A DNA stretch of 64,000 nucleotides from JBCBRD01 sp039819785 (GTDB lineage: Bacteria; Pseudomonadota; Alphaproteobacteria; Rhizobiales; Hyphomicrobiaceae), in contig JBCBRH010000014.1 of assembly GCA_039819785.1 (NCBI GenBank), positions 1 through 64,000 of the forward strand, read 5' to 3'. Of this stretch, positions 17,815 through 26,097 are shown piece after piece; position 1 is the first letter of the stretch; every line of letters begins with the position of its first letter. The notes under the pieces were generated by a model, which saw only the letters and a list, made by a program, of their open reading frames with translations, did no database searches and was not told the DNA's origin. The translations under genes and the position numbers were made by a program.

Positions 17815-17816
17815 CT
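17720..17816. repeat. Perfect 28 bp inverted repeat with a 41 bp spacer
   Basis: The left arm (17720-17747) and the right arm (17789-17816) are exact reverse complements over 28 bases, with a 41-base spacer that itself holds TTGAAC and GTTCAA. Such a hairpin is far longer than a normal terminator and has no T-run. The right arm reaches two bases into the stop codon of the gene at 17815-18051, so the transcript of that gene would end in this stem. It could be a mobile remnant, a stability element or the ends of a miniature element. Confidence 0.85.
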
Positions 17817-18051
17817 AAACAGGCACCCACATCGGACAGCGGTTATAACCCATCCGATCATCAGCAGCGTAGAGGAAGCCACGCTCGAAGAATTTGGTGC
17901 CATCGAAATAGGTGCAATAGATCGCGGGCTTCACGTGCCCAGGAGCAGCGCGGGGACCGGATTGCCAAACCACGATTCCCCAAGTGGATGCGCTTAGCCC
18001 GAGCCATGCCAAAACAATCAAACACGCCGATGTCGTCAACGAACGCTTCAA
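17815..18051 (-). CDS. Small exported hypothetical protein
   Basis: The 78-residue product starts with a signal peptide or anchor (MKRSLTTSACLIVLAWLGLS), followed by a short domain with two Cys (TYFDGTKF and RCPMW). The start codon is TTG (18049-18051), preceded by GAGGGGG at about 5 bases. I do not know the family. The stop codon touches the 28 bp inverted repeat. It reads in the same direction as the mutase genes and begins 91 bp after their end. Confidence 0.55.
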   Translation of the reverse strand: MKRSLTTSACLIVLAWLGLSASTWGIVVWQSGPRAAPGHVKPAIYCTYFDGTKFFERGFLYAADDRMGYNRCPMWVPV

Positions 18052-18141
18052 GAGCCCCCTCAGTCTCGGTCAGTAACGCATAGTTTCCAACGCATCCCGC
18101 AGCAGAACCAACCCCGTCTGCCGCGGCGAACCATAGGCTGC

Positions 18142-20301
18142 CTACTCGGCCGCTTCGCGCGCATACCCCAGCTGCTGGTTCAACTTCACCACAAGGTCGG
18201 CGGCTGCCTTCGCGATATTGGTGCCGGGCCCAAATACAGCCTTCGCCCCCGCTGCATACAGTTCATCATAGTCGGATGGCGGAATGACCCCGCCCACGAC
18301 GATCATGATGTCGCCGCGGCCTTCCTTTTCCAACGCGGCATTCAGATCCGGCACCAAGGTCAGGTGACCGGCTGTGAGCGTGGAAACGCCGAGAACATGC
18401 ACGTCATTTTCAACCGCCTGACGCGCGGCTTCTTCCGGTGTTGCAAACAGTGGTCCGATGTCGACGTCGAACCCCAGATCGGCAAACGCGGATGCGATAA
18501 CTTTTTGTCCGCGATCATGACCATCCTGACCCATTTTCGCAATCAGGATGCGTGGACGGCGGCCATCGTTAGCGGCGAACTCTTCGACCAGGGATTGTAC
18601 CGCATCAACGTCTTTCTGCATCGAACGCGCCTCCGCTTTATAGACACCTGAAATGGCCTTGATATCGGCGCGATGGCGCTCGAACACGTTTTCCATCGCC
18701 AGCGAGATCTCGCCGACCGTCGCCTTTTCGCGCGCAGCCGCCACCGCCAGTTCCAGCAAATTCGCGTTCCCCCGCGCGCCGTTTGTCAGGGCCGTCAAAG
18801 CAGCCTGAACCTTGACTTCGTCGCGCTCTGCACGCAGCCGTGCCAGCTTTTCCAGCTGTTGGGTCCGGACGGAATTGTTGTCGACCTTCAACAGTTCGAT
18901 GATCGCATCGTTTTCAACCGGGTACTTGTTGACACCCACGATCGTCTGCGTGCCGCTATCGATCCGCGCTTGTGTCCTGGCGGCAGCTTCTTCAATCCGC
19001 ATTTTCGGCACACCAGCGGCGATCGCTTTGGCCATCCCGCCAAGGCCGTCAATCTCTTCGATGTGCTGAAGCGCCTTCACCGCCAGATCATGTGTGAGCC
19101 TCTCAACATAATGGCTGCCGCCCCAGGGGTCCGCGATCCGCGTTGTGCCGCTTTCCTGTTGCAGGAACAGTTGTGTGTTCCGGGCAATCCGAGCCGAAAA
19201 GTCCGTGGGAAGCGCAATCGCCTCATCGAGCCCGTTGGTGTGCAGCGACTGCGTATGACCCTGTGTCGCCGCCATGGCTTCAATGGCCGTCCGGGTGACA
19301 TTGTTGTACACGTCCTGTGCCGTTAGCGACCAGCCCGATGTCTGCGAATGCGTTCTCAGCGAAATCGACTTCAGGTTCTTCGGGTTGAACTCGTTTTGCA
19401 CGAGGCTCGCCCACATCATGCGGGCCGCTCGCATTTTGGCGACCTCCATGAAGAAGTTCATGCCGATCGCCCAGAAGAACGACAGCCGCGGCGCAAACGC
19501 ATCAATGTTAAGGCCCGTCGCGACGCCTGCACGCGCGTACTCAATCCCGTCAGCCAGCGTGTAAGCCAGCTCCAGGTCGGCCGTCGCTCCAGCCTCCTGC
19601 ATGTGATAACCCGAGATGGAAATCGAGTTGAATTTCGGCATGTTACGCGAGGTGTAGCCGAAGATATCGGAGATAATCCGCATCGATGGGCCAGGCGGAT
19701 AAATGTAGGTGTTGCGCACCATGAATTCTTTGAGGATGTCGTTTTGAATGGTCCCCGAAAGCTGGTCAGGCGGCACGCCTTGCTCTTCGCCAGCCACAAT
19801 GAACAGCGCAAGCACCGGCAGCACGGCACCGTTCATGGTCATCGACACCGACATCTGCGAAAGATCGATTTTATCAAACAGCGTGCGCATATCGTAGATG
19901 CTGTCGATGGCGACACCTGCCATCCCGACATCGCCCTTCACACGGGGGTGGTCTGAATCGTAGCCGCGGTGCGTCGCCAAATCGAATGCAACGGACAGCC
20001 CTTTCTGGCCAGCTGCAATATTGCGCCGGTAAAACGCATTGGAATCTTCAGCCGTCGAAAACCCGGCATACTGGCGGATCGTCCAAGGCTGGGTGACGTA
20101 CATGGCCGGATAAGGCCCGCGCAAAAACGGAGCTATTCCCGGATACGTTTCAAGAAAATCGAGGCCGTCGAGGTCAGCTTCCGTGTAGACGGGCTTGACC
20201 GGAACCCCTTCAGGCGTCTGCCACGGATCACCGATGGGCAGCGCACCAGGTGTGGAACCGCCGTTCAGCGCAATTTTCGTGAAGTCTGGGATTTGGGTCA
20301 T
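18142..20301 (-). CDS. mutB: Methylmalonyl-CoA mutase, large (catalytic) subunit
   Basis: This adenosylcobalamin enzyme interconverts (R)-methylmalonyl-CoA and succinyl-CoA in propionate breakdown and related assimilation routes. The 719-residue product has the TIM-barrel substrate domain (YPAMYVTQPWTIRQYAGFSTAEDSNAFYRRN, GLSVAFDLATHRGYDSDHPRV) and the C-terminal B12 domain with MGQDGHDRGQKV, where His of DGHDRG (about residue 593) is the lower cobalt ligand. ATG 20299-20301 overlaps the stop of the Uma2 gene (ATGA), which shows translational coupling. It is the last gene of the block mutA-bluB-Uma2-mutB. Synonyms are scpA, mcmA and bhbA. Confidence 0.97.
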   Translation of the reverse strand: MTQIPDFTKIALNGGSTPGALPIGDPWQTPEGVPVKPVYTEADLDGLDFLETYPGIAPFLRGPYPAMYVTQPWTIRQYAGFSTAEDSNAFYRRNIAAGQKGLSVAFDLATHRGYDSDHPRVKGDVGMAGVAIDSIYDMRTLFDKIDLSQMSVSMTMNGAVLPVLALFIVAGEEQGVPPDQLSGTIQNDILKEFMVRNTYIYPPGPSMRIISDIFGYTSRNMPKFNSISISGYHMQEAGATADLELAYTLADGIEYARAGVATGLNIDAFAPRLSFFWAIGMNFFMEVAKMRAARMMWASLVQNEFNPKNLKSISLRTHSQTSGWSLTAQDVYNNVTRTAIEAMAATQGHTQSLHTNGLDEAIALPTDFSARIARNTQLFLQQESGTTRIADPWGGSHYVERLTHDLAVKALQHIEEIDGLGGMAKAIAAGVPKMRIEEAAARTQARIDSGTQTIVGVNKYPVENDAIIELLKVDNNSVRTQQLEKLARLRAERDEVKVQAALTALTNGARGNANLLELAVAAAREKATVGEISLAMENVFERHRADIKAISGVYKAEARSMQKDVDAVQSLVEEFAANDGRRPRILIAKMGQDGHDRGQKVIASAFADLGFDVDIGPLFATPEEAARQAVENDVHVLGVSTLTAGHLTLVPDLNAALEKEGRGDIMIVVGGVIPPSDYDELYAAGAKAVFGPGTNIAKAAADLVVKLNQQLGYAREAAE

Positions 20302-20897
20302 GACGGGTCTGCCTCGGGTTCAATAAGCCCTGTTTTGTCGTAGATTTCGGCGATCGGCAATGCTGCTTCGATGCTGGTGAGATTAAGCGTGGATCCAACG
20401 CTTGCGGTCAATCCGTTCTCAGGCCAATGCCCATTATCGTCCTTGCTAAAGACAGTTGCTTCAACGCGCTCGGAGTGGACGACAACGATTTCTTGAACGG
20501 AGGAGATTGTCGCGCACGCCCAGATCGATTCCCACGTGTCACGCTCATTCGATGGTGAAATGATTTGAACGATGAGCTTGGGTTGGCGCACCAGCTTTTC
20601 GGTTCTGTCTGGCGGCTCGCACGTGACAGTGACGTCTGGAATGCGAACGTTCATGCCCGATTTCAATGATGGGACCATACCGGCCTCGGTCACCGCGCGG
20701 CAAGGAGAGCCTTCAAGATGGTTTCCCAGCCTCCGTGCAATGTTGGATTGGATGGTGCCATGCGTGATGCTGGCCGGCGCCATGGCACGAAGCTGCCCAT
20801 CCACCAATTCATACTTAACGCCTGGAGCATCATCATCCCACACGAGGAACTCAGCAACCGTCATGTCCGGCTGATCGATGGATGCCACAGTGGCCAT
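20298..20897 (-). CDS. Uma2 (DUF820) family restriction-endonuclease-fold protein
   Basis: Uma2 proteins have a PD-(D/E)XK nuclease fold and are mostly uncharacterised. Visible marks in the 199 residues are MTVAEFLVWDDDAPGVKYELVDGQL (Glu 30), RIPDVTV (Asp 88) and LIVQIISPSNERDT. The usual third motif is hVEVhSPST; here the acidic residue is Gln (about 111), so metal-dependent cutting may be lost. The ATG has GGAGA 9 bases upstream. The gene lies inside the mutase operon, 37 bp after bluB and overlapping mutB by 4 bp. Its role there is unknown. Confidence 0.85.
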   Translation of the reverse strand: MATVASIDQPDMTVAEFLVWDDDAPGVKYELVDGQLRAMAPASITHGTIQSNIARRLGNHLEGSPCRAVTEAGMVPSLKSGMNVRIPDVTVTCEPPDRTEKLVRQPKLIVQIISPSNERDTWESIWACATISSVQEIVVVHSERVEATVFSKDDNGHWPENGLTASVGSTLNLTSIEAALPIAEIYDKTGLIEPEADPS

Positions 20898-20934
20898 TGC
20901 GAACGTCTCCAGCTTTATACCCCCTCAGTATAAC

Positions 20935-21582
20935 CTACCTCTCGACGACCGTCATCGGCTGCCGGGCCTGCCACCCATGACGCTGCAACTCTGGTTCTTC
21001 ATGGCTTTCCAGCGGATAGCCCACACACAGGTAGGCGACCAGCTTCCAATCAGCTGGAACATCAAGCACCTTGCACACAGCGTCGGGCTCGAGAATGGAC
21101 ACCCACCCCACACCGAGCCCGCGGGCCCGTGCAGCCAGCCAAAAATTTTGCACCGAGCAGACGACGGAATAACGCAACATTTCCGGCATCGTCACGCGCC
21201 CCAGCTTGGCGCCTTGCGCGGTTTCTTCATCACAAAACACAGCAAAATGAACTGGCGCTTCACGAAGCCCTGCCAGCTTCAATGAGAGATAAAGGTCGCG
21301 CTTTTCATCGGCATAAAGGTTTGCGGCAGCCGCATTGGCAGCTTCAAAACTCTCGATGATGGATGAGCGCCGTCCAGCCGACATCACCCGGACCCATCGC
21401 CAAGGTTGCGCGTTGCCAACCGAAGGTGAAAGGTCTGCGATCGCCAATGCCGCTGCCAGATCGTCCTCGTAAATTGCATCGGGTCTGAAGCGCCGGACGT
21501 CGCGACGCCACGCTATGAGCGATCTAAAGGTCTCGAAAAAGTCGCCGGAAAATGTCGGAGGCGTTTGCGTCACGGAACACAC
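20935..21582 (-). CDS. bluB: 5,6-dimethylbenzimidazole synthase
   Basis: BluB is a flavin-destroying nitroreductase-fold enzyme that turns reduced FMN into 5,6-dimethylbenzimidazole, the lower ligand of vitamin B12. The 215-residue product shows RRDVRRFRPD, LSPSVGNAQPWRWVRV, LREAPVHFAVFCDE, EMLRYSVVCSVQNFWLAARARGLGVGWVSIL and LCVGYP, all in family order. The start is GTG 21580-21582; GTG 21571-21573 is possible. It begins 18 bp after the mutase small subunit gene, so ligand supply and the B12-dependent enzyme are made from one transcript. Confidence 0.93.
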   Translation of the reverse strand: MCSVTQTPPTFSGDFFETFRSLIAWRRDVRRFRPDAIYEDDLAAALAIADLSPSVGNAQPWRWVRVMSAGRRSSIIESFEAANAAAANLYADEKRDLYLSLKLAGLREAPVHFAVFCDEETAQGAKLGRVTMPEMLRYSVVCSVQNFWLAARARGLGVGWVSILEPDAVCKVLDVPADWKLVAYLCVGYPLESHEEPELQRHGWQARQPMTVVER

Positions 21583-21600
21583 CAGGTGCAGATGGCGGAC

Positions 21601-23574
21601 TTAGCCCACGGCAACACCCAGGTCCTTCTGTAAGGCGCTCAACAACGCCACCATATCCTGACCGGCGAAAACAAACCCATCCACACCGGCAGCCTTGAGG
21701 TCAGCTTCAGCCTCTCCGGGCCGGCCCGCCATCAACACCTTCGCGGCACCACCAGCCTTTAACGCACCTGCTGCCGAAACCGCCATGTCGGCATAGATGG
21801 CATCTGACGAACAGATGCAGGCAATTGTTGCTCCGCTCTGTTTAAACCCATCGACAGCGGCATCGGCGGTCTCGAAACCGGCATGCTGTTCAGCCTCAAT
21901 GCCACCAGCCGCCATGAGGTTCTTGATCCACGTTGACCGCACGGTGTGCTGGGCGATCGGCCCGAGGCAGGCAAGAAAGACGGCAGGTCTTGCACCGGTC
22001 GCCTCCAAGTGTGCATCTGAAGCATCACGCAGCGCCTCGTAAGCTTCCCCCAGCCGCAGTGAGGGCAACACATCGGCCTTCACGCCACTTGGCGACAATG
22101 TCCCGGTGACATCTCCACGGGCCGCACCTTGGCCGAGCGCTTCGACCATCTCGGCGAACGTCTGCGGAGGTGGACCAGCCTTCATGGACGGCGCACCGCG
22201 CTGCGGCAGAACGCTCACATCCAAAACATCGACCGAGATCTCATCGAGCTTTGGAAACTCGCTCGTTCCCGTGAGTGGCGCTTTGCGCGTCGCCACATCC
22301 TGTGCGCGCTTGGCGTGCATATCCGCAATCCGCGCCTGCAAGGTCCCAGACGTCAGGGTGCCAATGATCCCGCCCTCGCTCTCAATGCTCTGAAACTCAC
22401 TCCACGCGGCAGCACACAGTTGATCAGTCATCGCTTCATAGCCGCCAGCACCTGCCGCTGGATCGGCCACCCGCCACAGGTTGGATTCTTCAATCAGAAC
22501 CGATTGTTGATTGCGCGCGATCCGCCGCGCAAAACCATCAGGTAAGCCAAGCGGTGAGGTGTATGGCAGCACCGTGCACGTATCAGCGCCGCCAATGCCC
22601 GCTGCAAATGTCGCCATCGTCGTCCGCAACATGTTCACCCATGGGTCGCGTGCCGACATCATGCGCCAAGCGGTCTCGGCATTAATGCGAACCGGGCTTG
22701 GCTGAACACCGCAAGCCTCTTCAACGCGAGCCCAAAGCCGCCGCAGCGCGCGAAGCTTCGCAATGCCTGCAAACTGATCCGCATCAATGGCAACCGTGAA
22801 GGCCAGCATGCGGCTGGCCTCATCCGCGGCTATGCCATTCTCCGTCAGCGCACGCAGGTAGCACACACCCATCGCCAGGGCCGTGGCCAGCTCCTGCGCA
22901 TCACTGGCACCCGCTTCATGATAGGGTCGCGTATCGCATGTTACGAATGGCCCGCCAAAGCTGCGCTTTTTCAAATCAGCGGCCGCCTCCGCCAGCTTCT
23001 CAGCCATGTAGGCCCAAGGTGCCGGCAACAGCCCTGACGTCGTCAATGAGCCGATCGGATTCATGCCGAATTCAATGTCGAGCCCGGCAGGATCATCACC
23101 ACGTTTGGCGACCAATGCTGCAACAAGTGCCGCATGGATGCGCGCAGCAGGCGCCGGGTCCAGCCGCAGACGGATCATCGACAGGTCCACACCTTTCAGT
23201 GTCGCATCCAGATCAGCGACAGTCTCACACCCAATCCCGAACCCGCGCGCCGAGCGCCCACCGGGGAAAACCAGCGTCAGCGTCTCAACACCGTTCATCA
23301 GGTCATTCAGCGCCAGATCAGACGCCGTAGCCACATCGGGATGATCAACGCGCGCTGAAACCCGCCAAGGCGCGCCTGTCACTTCAGGGATAATGGGGGT
23401 CGCACCGGTACGCCGGGCATATAGCGGCTCAATCCGCAATCCATCCGCGGTTTTGGAAACCAACCGCTTTTCAAAATCGCTCCCCTTCAGGGCCTTATCG
23501 ACCAAAGCCCGCCAGTCGCTTTCAGTCGGCGTGTCAAAGGAAGCGGCAAAGGGGGTGATGTCTGCTTGGCTCAT
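21601..23574 (-). CDS. mutA: Methylmalonyl-CoA mutase, small (non-catalytic) subunit
   Basis: The 657-residue product is the beta-type partner that forms a heterodimer with the catalytic subunit. It keeps the barrel pattern (VRINAETAWRMMSARDPWVNMLRTTMATFAAGIGGADTCTVLPYTS, RRIARNQQSVLIEESNLWRVADPAAGAGGYE). The C-terminal B12-like domain is degenerate: the place of DxHxxG reads ACLGPIAQHTVRS, so it cannot bind cobalamin the normal way, as in other small subunits. ATG 23572-23574 overlaps the stop of a 5-codon upstream frame. It is the first gene of the mutA-bluB-Uma2-mutB block. Confidence 0.95.
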   Translation of the reverse strand: MSQADITPFAASFDTPTESDWRALVDKALKGSDFEKRLVSKTADGLRIEPLYARRTGATPIIPEVTGAPWRVSARVDHPDVATASDLALNDLMNGVETLTLVFPGGRSARGFGIGCETVADLDATLKGVDLSMIRLRLDPAPAARIHAALVAALVAKRGDDPAGLDIEFGMNPIGSLTTSGLLPAPWAYMAEKLAEAAADLKKRSFGGPFVTCDTRPYHEAGASDAQELATALAMGVCYLRALTENGIAADEASRMLAFTVAIDADQFAGIAKLRALRRLWARVEEACGVQPSPVRINAETAWRMMSARDPWVNMLRTTMATFAAGIGGADTCTVLPYTSPLGLPDGFARRIARNQQSVLIEESNLWRVADPAAGAGGYEAMTDQLCAAAWSEFQSIESEGGIIGTLTSGTLQARIADMHAKRAQDVATRKAPLTGTSEFPKLDEISVDVLDVSVLPQRGAPSMKAGPPPQTFAEMVEALGQGAARGDVTGTLSPSGVKADVLPSLRLGEAYEALRDASDAHLEATGARPAVFLACLGPIAQHTVRSTWIKNLMAAGGIEAEQHAGFETADAAVDGFKQSGATIACICSSDAIYADMAVSAAGALKAGGAAKVLMAGRPGEAEADLKAAGVDGFVFAGQDMVALLSALQKDLGVAVG

Positions 23575-23594
23575 TGGGCGTGGCTCATCGGGCG
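23567..23594 (-). repeat. 14 bp tandem duplication creating a mini-ORF before mutA
   Basis: Two 14-base units (23567-23580 and 23581-23594) differ at one base. On the minus strand the duplication copies the mutA start region, so an extra ATG at 23586-23588 opens a five-codon frame, M-S-H-A-Q, whose TGA (23571-23573) overlaps the true ATG as ATGA. Ribosomes finishing the short frame could restart at mutA. Confidence 0.6.
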
Positions 23595-23913
23595 TAACTC
23601 AGGGGGCTTGTCGAATAGATCGCATTGTGAAGCGTTCGTCGCGGTAGCGTCCAATGCCCCGCAGCCGGATAAGCGGTCAATGGGGCAGGCCTACCGTCTT
23701 AGAGCCTGCAGCCATGGAAAACCAGTAGACCAACCATCAGGCCGCATTTCTGAATATTGTTCGTCTTAAATCCCGCTTTGGCGCAGCTGCAACCTGGATT
23801 TGCAAACCGTGATGAGGCGTGCATAAGCACCTTGGCAGGCACGAGGATGGGCTGCGAATCGTCCAAAAGACGATGACGACAGTCAGCGCGCGAAACGACG
23901 AGGGACCCAGACG
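23575..23913. other. Divergent region between mutA and the HerA-like gene
   Basis: Apart from the mini-ORF and the 14 bp duplication at its left edge, no gene is seen. It must carry the promoter of the mutase block and that of the HerA-like gene. No B12 riboswitch core was recognised. Confidence 0.4.
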
Positions 23914-25407
23914 ATGAGCCAATCGGTGATACAGGACGGAAAAATCTACCTCGGAACGAGCGTGAAGGCTGAGTATCTGGATCTCAAGCTGGCCAACCGC
24001 CATGGGCTCATTACAGGGGCAACCGGCACCGGGAAAACCGTGACCCTCCAGGTTCTGGCCGAAGGATTTTCAAAAGCCGGCGTGCCTGTCTTCGCAGCCG
24101 ATATCAAAGGCGACCTTTCAGGCATTGCAGCCAAAGGCGAGCCAAAAGACTTCATCGATAAACGCATCGAAAAGATCGGCCTCGATGTTTATCAACCGCA
24201 GGCGTATCCAACCATTTTGTGGGACGTGTTCGGCATCAGTGGTCATCCCGTGCGCGCAACCGTCCTGGATATGGGGCCTTTGCTCTTGTCGCGGTTGCTG
24301 GAGCTCAACGAAGTCCAAGAAGGCGTCGTCAACATCGCGTTCCGCGTGGCCGAGGAAGACAAGATGCCGATCCTCGACTTGAAGGATCTGCGCTCCATCA
24401 TCCAGGCCGTTGGTGAGCGCTCAAAAGAGCTGTCGATGAAGTATGGCAACGTCTCGACCGCATCCGTGGGCGCGATCCAGCGACGCCTGCTGGTTCTCGA
24501 AGAGCAAGGCGCCGACCAGTTTTTCGGCGAGCCAGCCATCGACATCAAAGACTTCATGAAAGTTGCCCCTGACGGGCGCGGCACGATCAACCTCCTGGCC
24601 GCCGACCAATTGATGCAAAAACCAAGACTGTATGGGACGTTTCTGCTCTGGCTCCTGACGCGGCTCTGGCAGACCCTCCCGGAGGTTGGTGATCAACCCA
24701 AGCCAAAGCTCGTCTTTTTCTTCGATGAGGCCCACCTTTTGTTCGATGAAGCACCCAAGGCCTTGATCGAACGGATCGAACAGGTAGCCCGCCTCATCCG
24801 TTCAAAAGGCGTCGGTGTTTACTTCATTACGCAAAACCCGCTGGATGTCCCCGATACCGTCTCGTCCCAACTCGGCAACCGCGTCCAGCACGCTCTGCGC
24901 GCTTACACGCCCAAAGAGCAACGCGCCATCAAGGCCGCGGCCACGACATTCCGTCCCAATCCGAAGATCGACACCGAACGCGCCATCCAGGAACTCGGTG
25001 TCGGCGAAGCGCTCGTGTCGACCCTCCTCGACCGTGGCGAGCCCTCCATGGTGGAGCGCACACTGATCCGCCCGCCGGAAGGGCGCATCGGCCCACTGAC
25101 ACCCGAAGAGCGCGCGCGCATCATGGACTATAGCCCGGTTCAGGGCCGCTATGAAGAGACAATCGACAGCGAGTCGGCCCACGAAATGTTGGCCAAACGC
25201 GCTGACGAGTTGGCCGCGAAGGAAGCCGAACTGCAAGCAGAGGCCGCGTCCGGTGGCTGGGGCGGCGATTTGGGAAAATCGATTTTTGGACGTGGCCCCA
25301 GAGGTGGCAAATCCGTTGCCGAACAAGCCGCATCCTACGCCACCAAATCCATCATGCGCCGCGTGATTTCTCAGGTCGTTCGCACGCTCATGCGCGGCGG
25401 GCGATAA
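23914..25407 (+). CDS. HerA-like ATPase, DUF853 (YjgR) family
   Basis: This 497-residue cytosolic ATPase belongs to the FtsK-HerA clade; E. coli YjgR is the type member, and its function is unknown. Walker A is GATGTGKT at 35-42, Walker B LVFFFDEAHLLF at about 266-277, and the arginine-finger region follows GVGVYFITQNPLDVPDTVSSQLGNRVQHALRAYTPKEQRAIKAAA. DUF853 begins with KIYLGTS and ends with an Ala/Gly/Arg-rich tail. ATG 23914 has GAGGG 10 bases before it. It stands alone; the cytochrome c gene follows after 200 bp with a weak hairpin (25464-25482) between them. Confidence 0.93.
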   Translation: MSQSVIQDGKIYLGTSVKAEYLDLKLANRHGLITGATGTGKTVTLQVLAEGFSKAGVPVFAADIKGDLSGIAAKGEPKDFIDKRIEKIGLDVYQPQAYPTILWDVFGISGHPVRATVLDMGPLLLSRLLELNEVQEGVVNIAFRVAEEDKMPILDLKDLRSIIQAVGERSKELSMKYGNVSTASVGAIQRRLLVLEEQGADQFFGEPAIDIKDFMKVAPDGRGTINLLAADQLMQKPRLYGTFLLWLLTRLWQTLPEVGDQPKPKLVFFFDEAHLLFDEAPKALIERIEQVARLIRSKGVGVYFITQNPLDVPDTVSSQLGNRVQHALRAYTPKEQRAIKAAATTFRPNPKIDTERAIQELGVGEALVSTLLDRGEPSMVERTLIRPPEGRIGPLTPEERARIMDYSPVQGRYEETIDSESAHEMLAKRADELAAKEAELQAEAASGGWGGDLGKSIFGRGPRGGKSVAEQAASYATKSIMRRVISQVVRTLMRGGR

Positions 25408-25610
25408 GCGTCGAGGCTGCCTCCAAATCGGTATTGGATCCCGAGACAAACACCACGGCGTACTCCCGATAATTGATCGGGAACAAGGCGGCATACGCAA
25501 ATCGGAATAGACTATGCTTTGCAGTCGGGCCCGGGTTTTGGGTCGGCGGTCATCGATGAAACGATGAACGACGGGTAGGCTGCAACGCCGCAAGCAGAGG
25601 GGAAAAGACC

Positions 25611-26051
25611 GTGCAAGCCGATAAAAGTATGAGGTTCTCAGCAGGCCCGCATGCAATCTGGTCAAAGACGACGCGCGGCATAGGCCCAGCCAGAATGGTA
25701 TTGGCCGCGATGCTTTGTATGGTCTGGCCGATGAATGCTTTGGCGCAAGAGCAGAGCGACGCAGCCTTTGAAGCACAACTTGTCGCAAAAGGTCAGGCGT
25801 TAGTGGAAGAACACTGTGCCCAATGCCATGCCATTGGTCGGCGGGACACCAGTTCGCACGCCGAGGCACCACCATTCCGCGAGGTGGTACAGCGCTATCC
25901 CCCCGAGCAGTTGGCAGAGGCGTTCGCCGAAGGGATACAGACCGGCCATCCCGACATGCCGATTTTCATTTTCGAACCTGAGCAGATTGGCACGTTGATC
26001 GTCTACCTCAACACACTCATTGAACCAGAACCCGGATCGGCAACGGAATAA
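25611..26051 (+). CDS. Exported monoheme cytochrome c
   Basis: The 146-residue protein is a class I-like c-type cytochrome exported to the periplasm. A hydrophobic core (MVLAAMLCMVWPMNALAQ) ends near residue 46. Heme attaches at CAQCH (69-73), and Met 116 in GHPDMPIF is the likely sixth ligand. The C-terminal helix FEPEQIGTLIVYLNTL is typical. GTG 25611 is used since AGAGGGG stands 8 bases upstream; an ATG at 25629 is possible and gives a shorter n-region. The redox partner is not clear from the neighbours. Confidence 0.88.
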   Translation: MQADKSMRFSAGPHAIWSKTTRGIGPARMVLAAMLCMVWPMNALAQEQSDAAFEAQLVAKGQALVEEHCAQCHAIGRRDTSSHAEAPPFREVVQRYPPEQLAEAFAEGIQTGHPDMPIFIFEPEQIGTLIVYLNTLIEPEPGSATE

Positions 26052-26097
26052 TGTGGCGCAAGCCGGTTCAGCGCAATTGCCCCGCTTATCTGACCAG

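Noticed and set aside
23575..23913. Cobalamin riboswitch upstream of the B12-dependent mutase block
   Set aside because: No B12-box-like core or matching helices were seen on the minus strand.
25464..25482. Hairpin TCCCGAT/ATCGGGA after the HerA-like gene as a terminator
   Set aside because: The stem has only 7 pairs and no T-run.
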